From Montifringilla adamsi (Eukaryota > Chordata > Aves > Passeriformes > Passeridae), in the NCBI GenBank assembly GCA_017590115.1, contig JAGGNK010007004.1, forward strand, positions 9,918,418-9,982,417: a stretch of 64,000 bases of DNA. The letters are read 5' to 3'. How positions within the stretch are numbered: the stretch's first letter is position 1; the number at the start of each line of letters is the position of its first letter. The notes beneath the pieces are model-generated. The model was not told the DNA's origin and made no database searches. It saw only the letters and a list, made by a program, of their open reading frames with translations. Shown here piece by piece: positions 36,693-50,577 of this stretch. The translations under genes and the position numbers were made by a program.

Positions 36693-39600
36693 GTAAATCT
36701 TTATTACTATTTCAAATAATTTTTTAGTTTTATTTTGCTGTGTATTGTCTGCTGCTGGCTTGAGGAGTATTGTGCACTTTTCAATAACTATATTTTAGAA
36801 CTGAGAATTATTTATAAATTGCTGAACATGCAATTTTATGTGATCTGGAAAATGGCTGTATGTAATAGTTGCAATTACATAGATAACTGTAAGGGTAAAC
36901 TATTGCAAATACATGTCTTAAATTTCACTTCTATTCAGAGAACTTTGTAATATTTCAGTTATGTCATTATTAAAAGGTCCACTTACATCATTTTTTATAT
37001 TGTTAATGACTGCTTCTGAAAACAAGAACTTTTAGCTGCTTTCTGCAGGTGCAGGGTTTTATAGGAAAAAAAGGTACTATTCACATGTTAAGTTTCTGCA
37101 GTTTTATTATACACAGTTATAGAGAAAATGTTCATGCTTTCACAAGGAAACTTTTAAGGGATGTTGTCACTGCAGCAATTTTCTGGCAACATCGTGGCAT
37201 TTACTTGGTTTTTGCTTTCATAAATTAAAAGTAAATGAGAAGTTCAGTTTGTTTTCTACATTAGAAACCAGCTGCGACTCTTGCTGACCTTGCATATTTG
37301 TACAGCTTAAGCAATTGTACATAAAGAAAATGGAAATTCCTTTACATGTTCATCTCCAAGTTTTCCCTCCTAGGGAGGGCTTTCTCAGGAAAGTTTGCAT
37401 GTGAAGTTTGATGTTATGACCCTATAATTTCTGCACAGTAATATAAACTGTCTTAAGGTAAATTTGACTTCAGTAGGTGCATTGACCTCTGTTTCTGTCA
37501 ATTGGCTCTAGTCCAACTTTCCATTATCTGCAAATTTATACCCGTCAAGAACTTTTTTTCCCCTTAGTATTTTGCAAGGATATTTATGTAGTTGAAAGAA
37601 TTCTCTTATTTTAATTGCTTAGAGAGTAATATTTTTTTTTAGTTGTTCTTACACTTAAAACACACTTATCTCATTCCTTAATGACCTAATTACAGATCTG
37701 TAATTGCAAGGGATGAAATCATTCCCTTAATGTATAAATGGGCATCCTTTCCAACATACTTGAAAGAAGAAGGGTTGGGGTTTTTTTTAAGTATTGAGCA
37801 AGGCACTAAGAGACATAAAAGTAATGTGCTAGTTCCTCGGCTGTGCATCCTGCCAAGCTTCCTTGGAATCAATGGAACATATTGATTTAGGTTAGCATGT
37901 AGCCCAGATTCCTTGCTCAAAGTTAACAGTATTTAAGCCTTGATCCACTCCAGAGTATATATGCTTTATTTATATAACAATTACTATTGAATACTGATAT
38001 TTCATAATAATTGCACATTTCTACTATGGCTTGATAATCAGGCCCAACCCCTCTGGAATAAAATGTAATTTTGAACATATAACTCTTGATTTCTTGCTGT
38101 AGCATATAATCTCCAAAAAAATGTTGCCTCCTGCACGATACTTATGATTCTTGCAGATGTTCTTCCATGTTACTGAAATGACCAAGCATGTGAAGAATTC
38201 TTATATACAACTTGTGTCAAGTGGTAATTTGTTAAATGAAGGGGACTTACATAGAAGAATTAAGAAGTGAATGAGATGTAGAGTGTTCATATATGACATT
38301 CCTTTGTAGTGCTTCTCTTTTGGACTACTAAAAGAGGAATGTAGCAAAAGCTGACTATTTTACTGAAAAAAGAGGAAATTCCAGCTGTGAAAATATGGTC
38401 AGTCATTCTATGCAACTAAAAGAAGTGCTTAACCAGGCTCATCTTGAACCTGTATTCAATTTCCTAATGTAATTAGATGCTTCAATAAACCCCACCCACA
38501 CCCAATGCATTTTATTTTAAGCTCTCAACTTTCTAGTCAAATTGGGCATAATGTAAGTACTCTGCTTGATTGTAGAGAACCTGAAGCAATATTGGATTAC
38601 AACTTTGTATTTTCTTAAGAATATTCCCCTCAGATATAAATGGGTACTTTGATTTTATCACAGGCATATTGAATCAATTAATGTTGTGTTTAATTAAAAT
38701 GATGAAGTAAAGTTAAAGTTTTAAACTATGTTTTGGAATTTGCTTTAATGAAATAGTAATTAATTTGTCAAATAATTGATTGAACCCTACAAACATGTGA
38801 GCCTGTTTTCTTTTCTGCAAAGTTTTTACTTGTTTGAAAGTTCTTGACTGTTGTTAAATTTGGAGATAAAGTTAGAAATTCTCTGTGGTTTATGCTGTGC
38901 AGACTTTTTTGGCTTCCACTAAAGGAAAAACAGTAGATAATCTGTTTTGTCGTAGTTCAGTGCTGATATTTATCTGAAAATGCAAGCCAGCCGAGAAGTC
39001 TTGAAAAATAAAAAATTGTTAAATGTCTAAAATTTATGTTTATTTCTGAACCAAATGTTATACGAGAACAAATTGTTAAATACATAATGTTCTTGTATTT
39101 GTAATGTCTTTCAGCTTTCTGAGGCAGTGTGCTAAACAGCTTTCTGCTTTACTTCCTCAGAACTGGGAACCATCTTAAACTGCAGGTGCATCACATTTAT
39201 CTTATAAATTCAAAAATATGGCAAAGGAAAAAAGAAATTGTTGTTAAGATATGGAACCATTACAGGAAATAGTGCCTCATGTTATCATCATTGATTTATA
39301 ATCTGATCTTTCTCCATTTGCCATTGAAGTCATGACCATGCATTCGAGCTTGTTGGGGTTTGCATGGCAAAGTTGGCTAAAGACACTTGTGAATGGGAAA
39401 ATAATTATTCTTTTTTTTTTTTATGATATATCATGGGATTTTAAATTGTTCATTATTTTCACAGTGGAAATAAGAGACTCATCCAGCAAGGCACTAAGAT
39501 CTCTTGCCAAGAAAATAAGAATTCTTAAAAATTGTTGACTAAAAAAGGCTCAATATCCCACTGGATCAGATCCCAATTGATCAGAAAATAGATAACTTCA

Positions 39601-40988
39601 TCTTTTTTTCAAAAGTTCAGTGGAGAAATATTAAAGATTAAATGGTCCCTGAAACCCTGAAACAAACTTTAGGGAAGATGAATCATTTTACTTTCAAATA
39701 CTTTGCACTAGACTGCTAACACAAAGCAGTTTTAAGCCAAGTTTAACTATATGTGGAAGACAGATTTGTAACTTCTTACCTGACTGCAATGCTAATGCTA
39801 ACCTTAAAAGAGAATGAAATTAAATGCAGATTTACACCTTTCCAAACTATCATTTTTGGCAAGTGATCTAAGCAAGTTCAGAATATGCATTAAGCGCATT
39901 ACTCAGTGTCCTGCTACCATACATAAACATCTTCTTCTAGTATTAAAAGGTAAAGCTATCGTCTTTGCATGTTGGGTAAGAAATTAGGTGGACATAAAGG
40001 GATACAAAAAGAAGTGGATAAATGGATTGGTGCAATTTTACACCCATTGAGATCTGGCCTTTCTTCAGTCACAAGTACAGGAAAAAGATAGTTTGTAACC
40101 AAATGTAAATGAGAAAAGAATTATCACCTCTGTAGAAACCTCATGGCCACATCTGCCTATGAGGGAATAATGAAGGTCAGTGAAGTACAGCTGCTTACAA
40201 CAAGTAAAAACTGAAATCTTTAATGGTTTAAAACTCACGCTCCTGTTAATTTCTCAAAAGTTTGCCTGCTAGTAACAGGGAACTGTAAGAGTCACTGAAC
40301 ATGGTCTTCTGCTACAGAAGATCCCACATCAACTCCTGTAACTTTGGCAAGTAGAACCTTGCAACATTTTTGCTTTGTCCTGGTGTTTTCGTCTCTAAGG
40401 TGGCTGGAGAACTGTGAAGTACTAATAATGAACTATTTTTCTATTGGCCATATTTCCTTACAGCAAGTTTGGAGCCATTTATTCTTGTGACAACGTTGAT
40501 TTTAGTTTAAACAGCCCTTCTCCATCGTACGCCACCCCCATTTCCCACAGTACATTGGCAGACACCTGTCACATTCCCTCTTAGCTTACCTGCTCTGAGA
40601 CAAACCAATTCAAGGTTGTTTTCTTTATTTATATTATTCCAGGCTTCCCTTTGTCTGTCTATTCCACTCTTCCATATTTTGCTTTCCAGAAGCAAATATA
40701 AGTTATAGATACTACAGGGTTCCCTAACTAGATATGATTGTGAGTATTCACCAGAATAAATAATCAGTTTCCAAAATACATGGACTAGAACATGTAGGCA
40801 GTTGCAAAATCATGGGGAGACATTTCCTGATACCATGTTTGTTGTCCAAGAAATCACAGTACATATATGAATATGTGTTCATATATGTATTCACAAGAGT
40901 GAATATATTCTCATTCACAGGGGTGCAGGAGTCATTTTTTGTAAGACTCTTTGGGGAAATTCTGACACTGCTTCTGCTTCCTTGGCAG
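36693..40988 (+). other. IGF1: IGF1 intron 1
   Basis: This intron of 4,296 bases has GT (GTAAAT) and AG (TTGGCAG) ends with a pyrimidine-rich stretch before the acceptor. It is AT-rich and I recognise no interspersed repeat in it, which is consistent with a conserved or constrained interval. In mammals an alternative leader exon (exon 2, promoter 2) lies in the equivalent interval. I could not identify one here, in line with reports that chicken IGF1 has a single promoter. No N3-spaced TTCNNNGAA motif was seen on reading; TTC-GAA pairs with N4 spacing occur (for example near 37870). Confidence 0.85.
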
Positions 40989-41145
40989 GTGAAGATGCAC
41001 ACTGTGTCCTACATCCATTTCTTCTACCTTGGCCTGTGTTTGCTCACCTTAACCAGTTCTGTTGCTGCTGGCCCAGAAACACTCTGTGGTGCTGAGCTGG
41101 TTGATGCTCTTCAGTTTGTGTGTGGAGACAGAGGTTTTTACTTCA
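40989..41145 (+). CDS. IGF1: IGF1 second coding exon (end of leader, start of mature IGF-1 B domain)
   Basis: This exon of 157 bp has the same length as human IGF1 exon 3. It follows the acceptor ending TTGGCAG and is followed by donor GTAAGT. It encodes [20 protein letters not shown] and the rest of the hydrophobic signal core, ending SSVAA, where signal peptidase should cut. The mature hormone then begins [20 protein letters not shown] and runs to residue 25 (GFYF). Cys6 and Cys18 of the B domain are present; in the family they make the two interchain-type disulfides to the A domain. The last base is the first base of codon 26, so the exon ends in phase 1. The internal Met is the alternative start of a 25-residue classical signal peptide. 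Val at leader residue 46 replaces Ala of chicken, by recall. The C, A, D and E regions are not in the window. Confidence 0.98.
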
Positions 41146-44100
41146 GTAAGTCCACCCTTTCTTTCATTTAACTGCTAAACACTTCCATGTAATCCATTGG
41201 AGTCTGCAACTGCTGTAAATGAGCTTAGCTATGATCATGCAGGCTGCCAGCTAGGACTGGTATCTTATACCTGGAAGATGCTCAAGCCTTCAGTTACCAT
41301 AAAGCCTCAGTGAAGAATAATGTTGTGCCTGTGTTAAACCACTCCGACTTTCTGATAAATTTTTACTTTCAGACTTGTTATTGTTTTTCACCACTTTCCA
41401 GCTGTCGCTATTTCACCTGCTGTGTTCCTGCTTTCCACTGACCTGTCACTGAAATTAAACGAATGAGAGCACATACTAACCCAAGACACTCATGAGGCAA
41501 AACTACATGTACCTGTTATGTCAGACTACTAGTAAACACTTGAAGTACACACTTTTTCATATTAAAAACACACTAAGCTTCAACATCTGGTTTAAAAAAA
41601 AACTCGAAGAGCTGGAAGGCAGCAAGCAGAAAGTTACTGCATCCAAGTATCCACATGCTTCATCATTTAAATACAGGTGGAGGAAAATTCATGCATGGTG
41701 AGATAATAAAGACTAACACCAGTACAGGCAAGGGATAAAATTAACTCTGCAATAGTGAGGATCAAGAAAAACTCAACATTTATGTAATAGAAATCTATTT
41801 CTGATTTTCAGCTATTTGCCACTTAAAAAACAAATAGTTAAGAATATATTCATTCTGAATTCATTCATTCATACATTTTTTCAAAACATGATAGAATTTG
41901 TGCTCCTGTACCTTCTAAAGCTAGCATTTACTTTTAATAACAATATGTGCTTCTCTGATATCCTTGATATTCCTTCATGGCTGAAGTTTCTTGTCTTCTA
42001 TGCTACCATTTTTGGTTTTCTGATCATACCCACCCTATTCCTATTTTTTTCTATTCATAGAGTCACTGCTTTGAATGTTTTCTCCTTGCTTGCAATAAAA
42101 ACAAATTCAGACTCTTGCACTTTTAAATTACAGAAAATTCTAATCTCTTCAACATATGAACTGTAGAGATTTTCACTGTCTTCTTGGTACATTTTATTAA
42201 AGTTCACTTTTGCAACCTTAGTTTTACATATGCAAAGTAATCCACTATTCACAAAAGAACCCTCCTTTTCTGTATTTAACACCTCAACTCTTGTAGATAA
42301 GCACCTACTCCAGGGTGCTGTTTAGCTTAATATTCTGGTGCTAAACACAGTATTAAAAGTATTGGAGTCTCTCATACAGGAATTTACGCTTTCCTACAAA
42401 CTCATTAGGTGTTCATTTATATACCAAAGTCTGTTGCATTTATTAGCGGCAGAGTTAGGGATTATTTGAGTGTCCTACAAATGTTTTATTGCTGGAGTGC
42501 ATGTAAAGACTGCCATCTCCCCCTCCTGTTTCTGCACCAGAAAACAATGAAACAATACATCCTAAGAACAGCAGAGCAATTGTTCTTTTACTGTGTACAC
42601 ATCTCAGGAGTTTCTCTACCAGCAAAATGTTTGCTGCTGGTTCAGAGACCCCTCATGCTTGCTTCCGACAAGAGTAGCTGTTACTGCCCAGCAGTCAGAC
42701 CTACTGTTGGGTGTACTTTGTGATCCTCAAGGTAAGAGGTCATGTGAAATGCTAATCATTAGCAATAACTCTCTTTGCTTTCAGTCTCAGTTATTCTAAG
42801 GTTTCACAATCTGTTTCAAACCTCTACCCTAAGCTGGGTCATCCTTAATTTAAAACACCGTGATGGGCTTCCAATGCTTCAAAGGAGATCATTACCTTTG
42901 CAATCTTGACCTTTATCTGCTGTCAGTTTAGACTTTCTTTCTAATCTTTGTTGTTTTCTGACATTCTGAGTTTTCACTAAAAACAATGCAATGACACCAT
43001 AAATGTCGACCCTGTTTTCTATGGAAAACTATGGAAGGTTTTACTTATGAATGACCACCCTGTTTTAGGAGCCTTGCACAGTTGCAATCAATAGCCTGCA
43101 GTTGCATCACTCAACAGGAATGTTATGAAGCTGACATGTATGTGACCCCTTGGATGCCAAGTAATGTGTGTGCTCTACCTGGCTACTTCTTATTTATGAG
43201 GAAGAAAATTAATCTGTTTTAACCCTCTTCCTCTTATTTGTTAGAGTTCAATCTAAAATACAGAACTAGAGAAAAGTAAGCCCAGTATCATTGGTAAAAC
43301 AAATTGAGATCCTCATTTTAAATGTACTACAACTAAATGCAGCATACTATCTGAAGTTAAAAATGTTGCATGATCTCTTGGGACTTTTTAAGAATGCCAC
43401 GTCATTTGCAGAGGTAAAAACCCAAAGAAATTTTTATTTTGTAGTAAAGAGTATGTCAATAAAAGTAGTATTTTAAGCCTTCTTTTCTCATACTCTGGTT
43501 CCTTTAAATAAAGTATAATCAATAGTAGTATTTGCCTTTAACTTGCACAGGAAATAGCTGTAAATTTTTTTTCTTCCATCATTCTGTATTTCACTAGACT
43601 CCAAATTTAAAGAATACCTTTTGGCTGAGGTGGAATTCCTGGTTCAGAGTAAAGGTCAAAGCTTCTGGCTATTCCTTGGGAGTTGTGGGTGGAAGTGAAG
43701 ATAGAAATAATTGTATTACTTTCTGTTGAAACTCTGTACTTCCCAGCCACAAGGCTATATCTATGGCTAGGACTGGGAGACAAAAATTTCCTTTATACAA
43801 TCTACTCTGCCCAACTTTCTAGCTATAAAAGGAAACTCTTTACAGCTTCTGAGGAGATGCCCCAGCTGCTTGCCACACACAAGGAGAAGTACTGACTTCA
43901 AGAGAAAGTCAAATGTGATTTCTACCACTCTCTTTTGTCTTTAGATAGACTGACAAGGAGCATTTTTAAAAGTTTTTAGGGGAAAACACAGCACAAATCC
44001 CCAAACTGAGCATCTACTTTTTTTTCTTGGTCACATTTAACTCCAACCAGCACTGGCTACTCCTCAGACAGCTTTTTGTCTCCTATGATTTACCAGAGAA

Positions 44101-46906
44101 AAGCAGATTGTTGCCATGTTTTATTTAGGGACATCTCTCTAGGAGAACTTCTGCCCCCGAGGCTCATGTGTGCTAGGTATTGTTAGGAGAAGGTGACAGA
44201 GAACCTGGCCACAGCTACAAAAGTAGCTACACTTGAACACAGCTTTTCTCAATGTTTTTCCAATCTCAAAACCTCTGGATCCGACAGTCATGAAGCCAAG
44301 TGGGATGGCTTCAACATTCACTTAAATTTTAATGTCCAGGAAGGTCTACCATGGTATGCTCATTACAAAACAATGCTGAGAGGAGAGAATGTTGGAAAAA
44401 CTTAAAGGAGAAATTACAGGAAACTTACAAAATTGAAAGCCTAAGAGGGGAATTTTTTTTTTTTCTTGGAATAGTCCAGTCTTATCACAGGAATTTACTT
44501 TGTAAATTACTAAAAAAAAAAATTCTTTATAAATGCAGAATTTGCTGAACAATCATTCATTCTTGCTCATGCTGTTTTCTCAGGGCTGTTACTACCATGA
44601 GATCTAGTACTTTGTTCTAAGGAGAAAATGCTTTATTCTTTTTTATCTAGTTTCTTCTCCTTTGGAAATATACCTTTTCCTTTTACAATAAATACATAGC
44701 AGTCTTGCTAACAATACACAAGAACCAAGAAAGAAACAGATTTCTTAATTCATTAGACATTTTCAATCTTCTAATTTCTAAAGCCCAAGTTAGATGGCAA
44801 TACTTACTTGAAACCACAACAATCAACTTCATGAATTAAAACTCCACCTTTTTTTCCTGCCAAAAACACTGCTTTAGTCTTGCGGTGAAACTTCTGAACC
44901 ACCACTTGCATAAAAAAGAAAAGAGATGAATTTAGGTACCTGAGACACTGGAGTTCCTCTGATAGTCTTCAGAGAATGGAGAATGATCTAGCACATGCTT
45001 CCATGTGTAAAGCAGTGAATCCCATAAAAGATGGGCTTTTCTGGCATCCAGCTTAATGTTCCCTGTGTCAACTGCTTTGAGGAGAATTACTGCAGATTTT
45101 TACTACTATTTTTTTTTTTTGCCCACTAAGACAATCAAAACTGTGTGCTGTCCTTGGGAAAACCCCAGCTGTGAACAATGTAAGACTATTAGTTTATAAT
45201 CATCAGAAAATCAGGATAAACCCGTGAACATAATTTTGGGTAACGAGAGCTGTCGTGAGATTCCCATTGCTTTGTAGAGCTAAGGTGTATGTGGAGGAAT
45301 TGCTGCCTTAGAAAAGAGGAAACAAGCAGCAGAGCAATAGGCAATTACGTTTTGCTTCTCCCATTTCCCTCTTGTTAAGAGCTTCTTGTTTACTTCAGGA
45401 AGTCTGCTTTTAAGATGTTATTAAAGTTTCTAGGCCTGTCAAACCTATCAGCATAATTACAAGAGATGGCATGGCACTCAGTTCTTTAAGCACTCCATAC
45501 CTGTAGGAGCTATGAGTCATTAGCTCCTCTCTGCATCCCTGATTGAAAGGAATGTTAATGTTAGAAGCCCAGCAGAGGCATGCTGAAAAGCTGCCACGGA
45601 CACACACAGACTCTGGTGTCACTGACAGTCTTACAAATCTTTGCAAACATATGCTGGTCATCTTGGCTGTGTTCACACAGAAAGATCTGAGAGTGTTTTT
45701 AAGTTCCTTGGACTGGCTGCATGCCCCACTCACGTCCAAATATTATATCTATGGAAGATTTGAGTGCATTCCTCTATCTATCCCTAGGTTCCTTACCTCT
45801 CACAAGAAAGCCAACCTGGAAAGGAGCTCAGGTATGCTTTAGCCAGGTCTGCAGGGCCAGTGCTCAGGGAACCAGAACTATAGGCACAGCTACTGATATA
45901 TCTGTATAAGAAAGAAAACAATTCTGGCTTCTGGAATTATATCACTGTGCAGTCAAACAGCTGACACAAGTTTGATGTGTGCTTTGTTGCCCCTGGTAGT
46001 AAACATCGAGGAAGATCTCTGAAAATAAGCCAGTCTTTGAAAGAATTATCTCATTTTTTACCACTTTAAGAAAGGATAAGGAGTTGTTCATAAAGGTTAA
46101 CCTTAGTTTAGTGAGGTTAATCTCCTTAAGTTACCTCCTTAATAACAGAGAGAGAGGTTCTGTCTTCTTTCTCCATGGATTGCAAAATCTAGGAGGAGTT
46201 AGCCTCTGATAGACACTAAATTTAGTTCCTGCAAACAGGTCTCTACAGCTAGTTCCTCAAGTCACCAAGGATTTTATAGTTTTTCAGTCTTTTCCTTAAG
46301 AAGGACTGCAGTAGTGATGATAATTTTAATGAAGTGACTGGAAACAAATCATTGATCAAAATTTCAACAAGAAACATCTCTGTACAAAGTGCCTACTATC
46401 AAAACCAAATAAGTACATTTTCTCCAGAAGTTCAATTTATATATGCCCTTATTAGCTGGTAGATATTAGAGATGTTAATGCTTTTTATGATGTTTACCTT
46501 TTTTTTATGCACTAGACCAAGCTCAAATTTAGTCTCAAATAACAGAAAGCTGTTACTTGACATTTGATTCCCTAACTGCTAGATGTGTATTTAATACACT
46601 GTTTAGTCTCATGTTGGATAAAGTCACTCAAAGAAGTGCTTGGCAAGATCAACATTAATTCTTGGCATAGCTGCCCCTCTTACTTTTCCACTGAATCTTA
46701 AATACTGAGAAAAACCCTTCCCTGACTTCAGCTCTGGCACATGCTCAGTGCAATCAGCCAAAACCTTTGCCTATGGACCTCCTTGTTTGTTCTGGTATCA
46801 ATAAAGCGTTTGTGATTCTTGATCAACAGCAGCAGGAGTCACAAAGCAAATCATTGCTTTTGGCATAGCCACATGCTCCCTTAATAAAACCTTTTGCATT
46901 TACTAC

Positions 46907-46934
46907 CTGTGCATGGAGGGCATTCCATGCACAG
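46907..46934. repeat. Perfect hairpin with 11-bp arms in IGF1 intron 2
   Basis: CTGTGCATGGA (46907-46917) is the exact reverse complement of TCCATGCACAG (46924-46934), with the 6-base loop GGGCAT. No family recognised. Confidence 0.85.
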
Positions 46935-48923
46935 TGCTCATTCCAAAGGCAGAAATTCACAGAGCCATTTCTCTAGGGCTTATTCAGCACTTTAGCTCTT
47001 AGGCACATTTCAAACCCTTTCACATCACTGAAAATCCAATAGAGACTTGAAGGCACCTTGGAGCTTTGCTAACAAAGGATGGATCTGGGCTTGCTTATTA
47101 AACCATGTCCTAACGTCAGTATTTCCCTGTGACACAAGCTTAATTGTTCAAAAATATGACAACAAATGGAAGAGATAACCAACAGTTCAATAATTTCTCA
47201 GTCCAGAAATCAAGACAAATACCACAAATGTATACTTATTGAAGAAATTATGCTAAATTTATCTCTGGTAATAACCACAGGAACTTCAATGTCAAGAGGA
47301 AGGAAAAGCCATTAATTCCTACTTTCTATGTAGTGCATTTAGTGCAAAATTATTATGAAAGATAAAGCCCAAAATGCTGGGTCTAACTTTTAAGTAATGA
47401 CAGCCATATTTCATGTTTGCATCAGTAAATGAGGTTCTGAGAACAAAATTTCTAACACATCCATAGTCTTTGGAGGGGCATACCATATAATGACCAGTGG
47501 GTAAGTCCAGCTTGTGGAAAGTTACTTAAATTCCTTCAAAAATCCAGCCCTAGTCTGAGATACTTGCTGTGTTTTCTGATTGAATCCCATACAGAGAAAT
47601 TTCATGTTTTCAGTATCCTTACTCTTACTAGGCAGAGCAGAATGCATTTTCTTATCTCATGTTAAATCCTTTAATAGTGAAAACTGGAACAGCTTCTTTT
47701 TATCAAAGGAACTTTCTAGGGCTCATGTGTCTCTTGCCTTTTTTTTTTTTTCTTGAGTCTATAGCATATTTAAATATTTCCCATCTTATTCTGAAATTCA
47801 GCTGTGAGCCCAGTCTTCCCATTTATGTAATATATCCCTTCTAGAGTAAGAGGAAGCTTCCAGACAGCAGGCCCTTCTGCTTCCTTATGTGCCCATGAAA
47901 GTGTGGAAGTAGGGAAAAAGTGCCCTGTTAAAACACTTCCTTTGGGAAATTATGACTCACACAAACCTGAAATTATATTATATTTTTTATACAGAACTAT
48001 TTGTTTATATTGTTTTTGTCTTTGTGTATTGGGCAGAAATTTACACAAAGCTGAGTATGCAGAAAAAAGAAGGTGATGGTTCAGACCATTCTGATTCAAT
48101 CCAGCTTAGTGAACTCTTTTCTTTCTGAAAATAAATATTCTAGGAACACTATTTCTGTCTCCAAAAAAGTAAACACTTAATACCCCCAAATCCTATAAAC
48201 AGCAGGTTCTAAGTAAAAAAAATCCTACTGAAAATTGGTATGACTTCAAAAGAAGGTTCATTAACAGCCATATCCTTCTAAGGCAATGGATAAAATCTTA
48301 AATTATGCACACAAACTCTGTATTCTAAAGAAAATCTTAAAGTGTATGGTTTATGCAAAGGTATAAAACATCTAAGTGTCATGGAGAGTATTGTAGGGAA
48401 GATGTCATTCTGCTTGTGGATCTGAAAAGATGAGTACATTCCTAATTATGTTTGAAGGCTGTTCCAGACCACATAGAATAAATCAAATTTACAAGAGGGG
48501 ATTTTTTTTTTTCCAGACTTCCATTAACTATACTGAAGGTTTCTTTTAGCTCAGGCCCATGAAAAAGACTGGATATGGTCTTCTACTCTTATAATGAAAA
48601 CTTTACGGCTTCTTTTTGTAAGTCTTTGATTACTTCAAACTCCATGGGAGCTAATAAGGATATTTATTTTAGGTTAACATAGCAGGTTTAAATTGAATAC
48701 GCTTCCTACCTTGAAACTTCAGTGGATAAATAATAATATTGTTGCAATAATTTGCTTCTACATCCCCCAAATTCCTGAATTACTAGTCAACAGGTCTTCC
48801 ATGAAAAAAACTTAGTTTTTCCTATGTATTTCAAGTTTTATGTTTCTTTCCATTAAAGTTTCCAGCCTTTTACAGACATATTTAGTTTGGCAGGAAGAAT
48901 CTGGTGACTCATAGACTGTAGAA

Positions 48924-49015
48924 ATTTGAGAGCAAGCTACTGAAAATGTATCTAATTTCTTCTTGTGTAATTTGGGAGCAAGCTACTGATAGTATGTCTA
49001 ATTTTCCTAGTTTAA
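48924..49015. repeat. 46-bp tandem duplication in IGF1 intron 2
   Basis: The unit beginning ATTTGAGAGCAAGCTACTGA at 48924 is followed at 48970 by ATTTGGGAGCAAGCTACTGA. Similarity is high over the first 31 bases and falls off after that, so the duplication is not recent. Confidence 0.8.
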
Positions 49016-50454
49016 TCAAACGTATTATTGGCAAATACATGTCCTGAATAAAAGCCATGTTTGTTTCTGAAATATATAGCTAAGATTAAATGCAAAAATA
49101 CCATATATATTTGCTTTTAGAACACTTCTGGAGTTTTTGTTTAATTGTTTCTGGCATTTCTCTCTAAATCAATGGACACAATGAAAAACAGAGGCACTAG
49201 CTGAAACAATTTGCATTACAATCTTACTTATATTTTGGAATTCAGTAATGTAAAAGCACTCCTTATGATGTTTTTGGTGAGGTTTTTTTGGATTTTTTTC
49301 ATATCTTCAAGAGAGGATAGAGGTGTAGGAAGCATAGGTGATGTTATTATACCTCCATGATTTATATAAAGAAACATAGATGTATTCAAAAAGATCTCAT
49401 CTGTATTTTATGTTATGGACTATACTGCTCCTTTCATATCTTTTCAGACAAAAGACTTTTAAATTCACACCTTCCTAGACATATATCATTTTAATTTGTC
49501 CACATACAGAATGAACTTGCTGAATGATTAACACTGAACAGAGTGTGACCTGAAATAAGGAGATTCTGGTTCAGATTCAGTCCGTCTACTTTTGGGCACT
49601 TAAATGAGGATTCTGAGCTAGGAGTCTACTCAAGCTCACCCTGCAGTCAGTGAGAGGACTAAAAAACTTTCAGGGCTGTCATTAAGTTATGAAGTTTCCC
49701 GAGGACATACTTTTCTTTCTCCACTAAATTAAGCAGGAAGCTGTAGCAATTGTACTCTTATGCTCATTAAGTCGGTTGAGTAAGGACCCTCCATTGGGAG
49801 CCTAAATTTTGGTGGAATTAATCTGTTTAAAACCACACAATGAACTTCCATGCAGAGGTAAGGATGCACTCATACAGACCCCATTTTAGATCAAAGCAAA
49901 TCCAAGATTTTTTTAGCTGCTATGGTATAGTGCAGTTAAGCAAAGACCCAGAAAGTGCCTTATGCAGGTAACACTAGTTAGAGCTGCTCCTCTAGCTCTT
50001 AAAAACTCCCAGGCTTTAATCTGACTAAGTGTGAATCCTGTTGGAGAAAGCACTCCAGTTGGACACAGTAAAAGTGCAAGGGAAAAGTTTATCTATCTTT
50101 TCTTTCTTGATATAATATATAGAATATACTCTTACATGTTATAGCAAGTATAGCAATTCCTTTGTGGTTTTTTTCTACAAAACAAGGTGCACTTTTCCAT
50201 GCATAAGTAATGAAGCAGTATTTTACACTGCTATTCACACAACATCATTTTTATTCCTATGAGTATTCATTTCCCAGTTTTTAAAGAAATTGAGACACCA
50301 ATAATATTTACAACCTAGAGAGACAACTCAATATCAGATGTCATTAAAGAAGGATTTTCTCTGTTAGAGGGCTGTGCCTTCTATCATGGTATCGTCATGG
50401 AGAAAGACACAGAATGACACTCAAGTACAGTTTTGAGATACTCAGGCAATTAAA

Positions 50455-50577
50455 CGTTCAAAGTCAGGTTGGATGGAGCTCTGAGAAACCTGATCTAGTT
50501 GAAGATGTTCTTGCTAATTGCAGAGGGTGGGATTACGTGATCTTTAAAGGTCTCTTCCAACCCAAACTATTCTATCA
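50455..50577 (+). mobile_element. CR1 LINE 3' tail
   Basis: In sense orientation the segment carries AGGTTGGATGGAGCTCTGAG, ACCTGATCTAGTTGAAGATG and CTTCCAACCCAAACTATTCT in the order of the CR1 3' end. These blocks are well kept, suggesting a younger copy than the others. It sits in intron 2 in the same orientation as IGF1 transcription. Confidence 0.93.

Noticed and set aside
40812..41171. A 119-codon open frame starting 177 bases before the second IGF1 coding exon
   Set aside because: The upstream part reads through intron 1 and the downstream part past the splice donor at 41146. The exon limits with GT-AG and correct phase explain the coding part.
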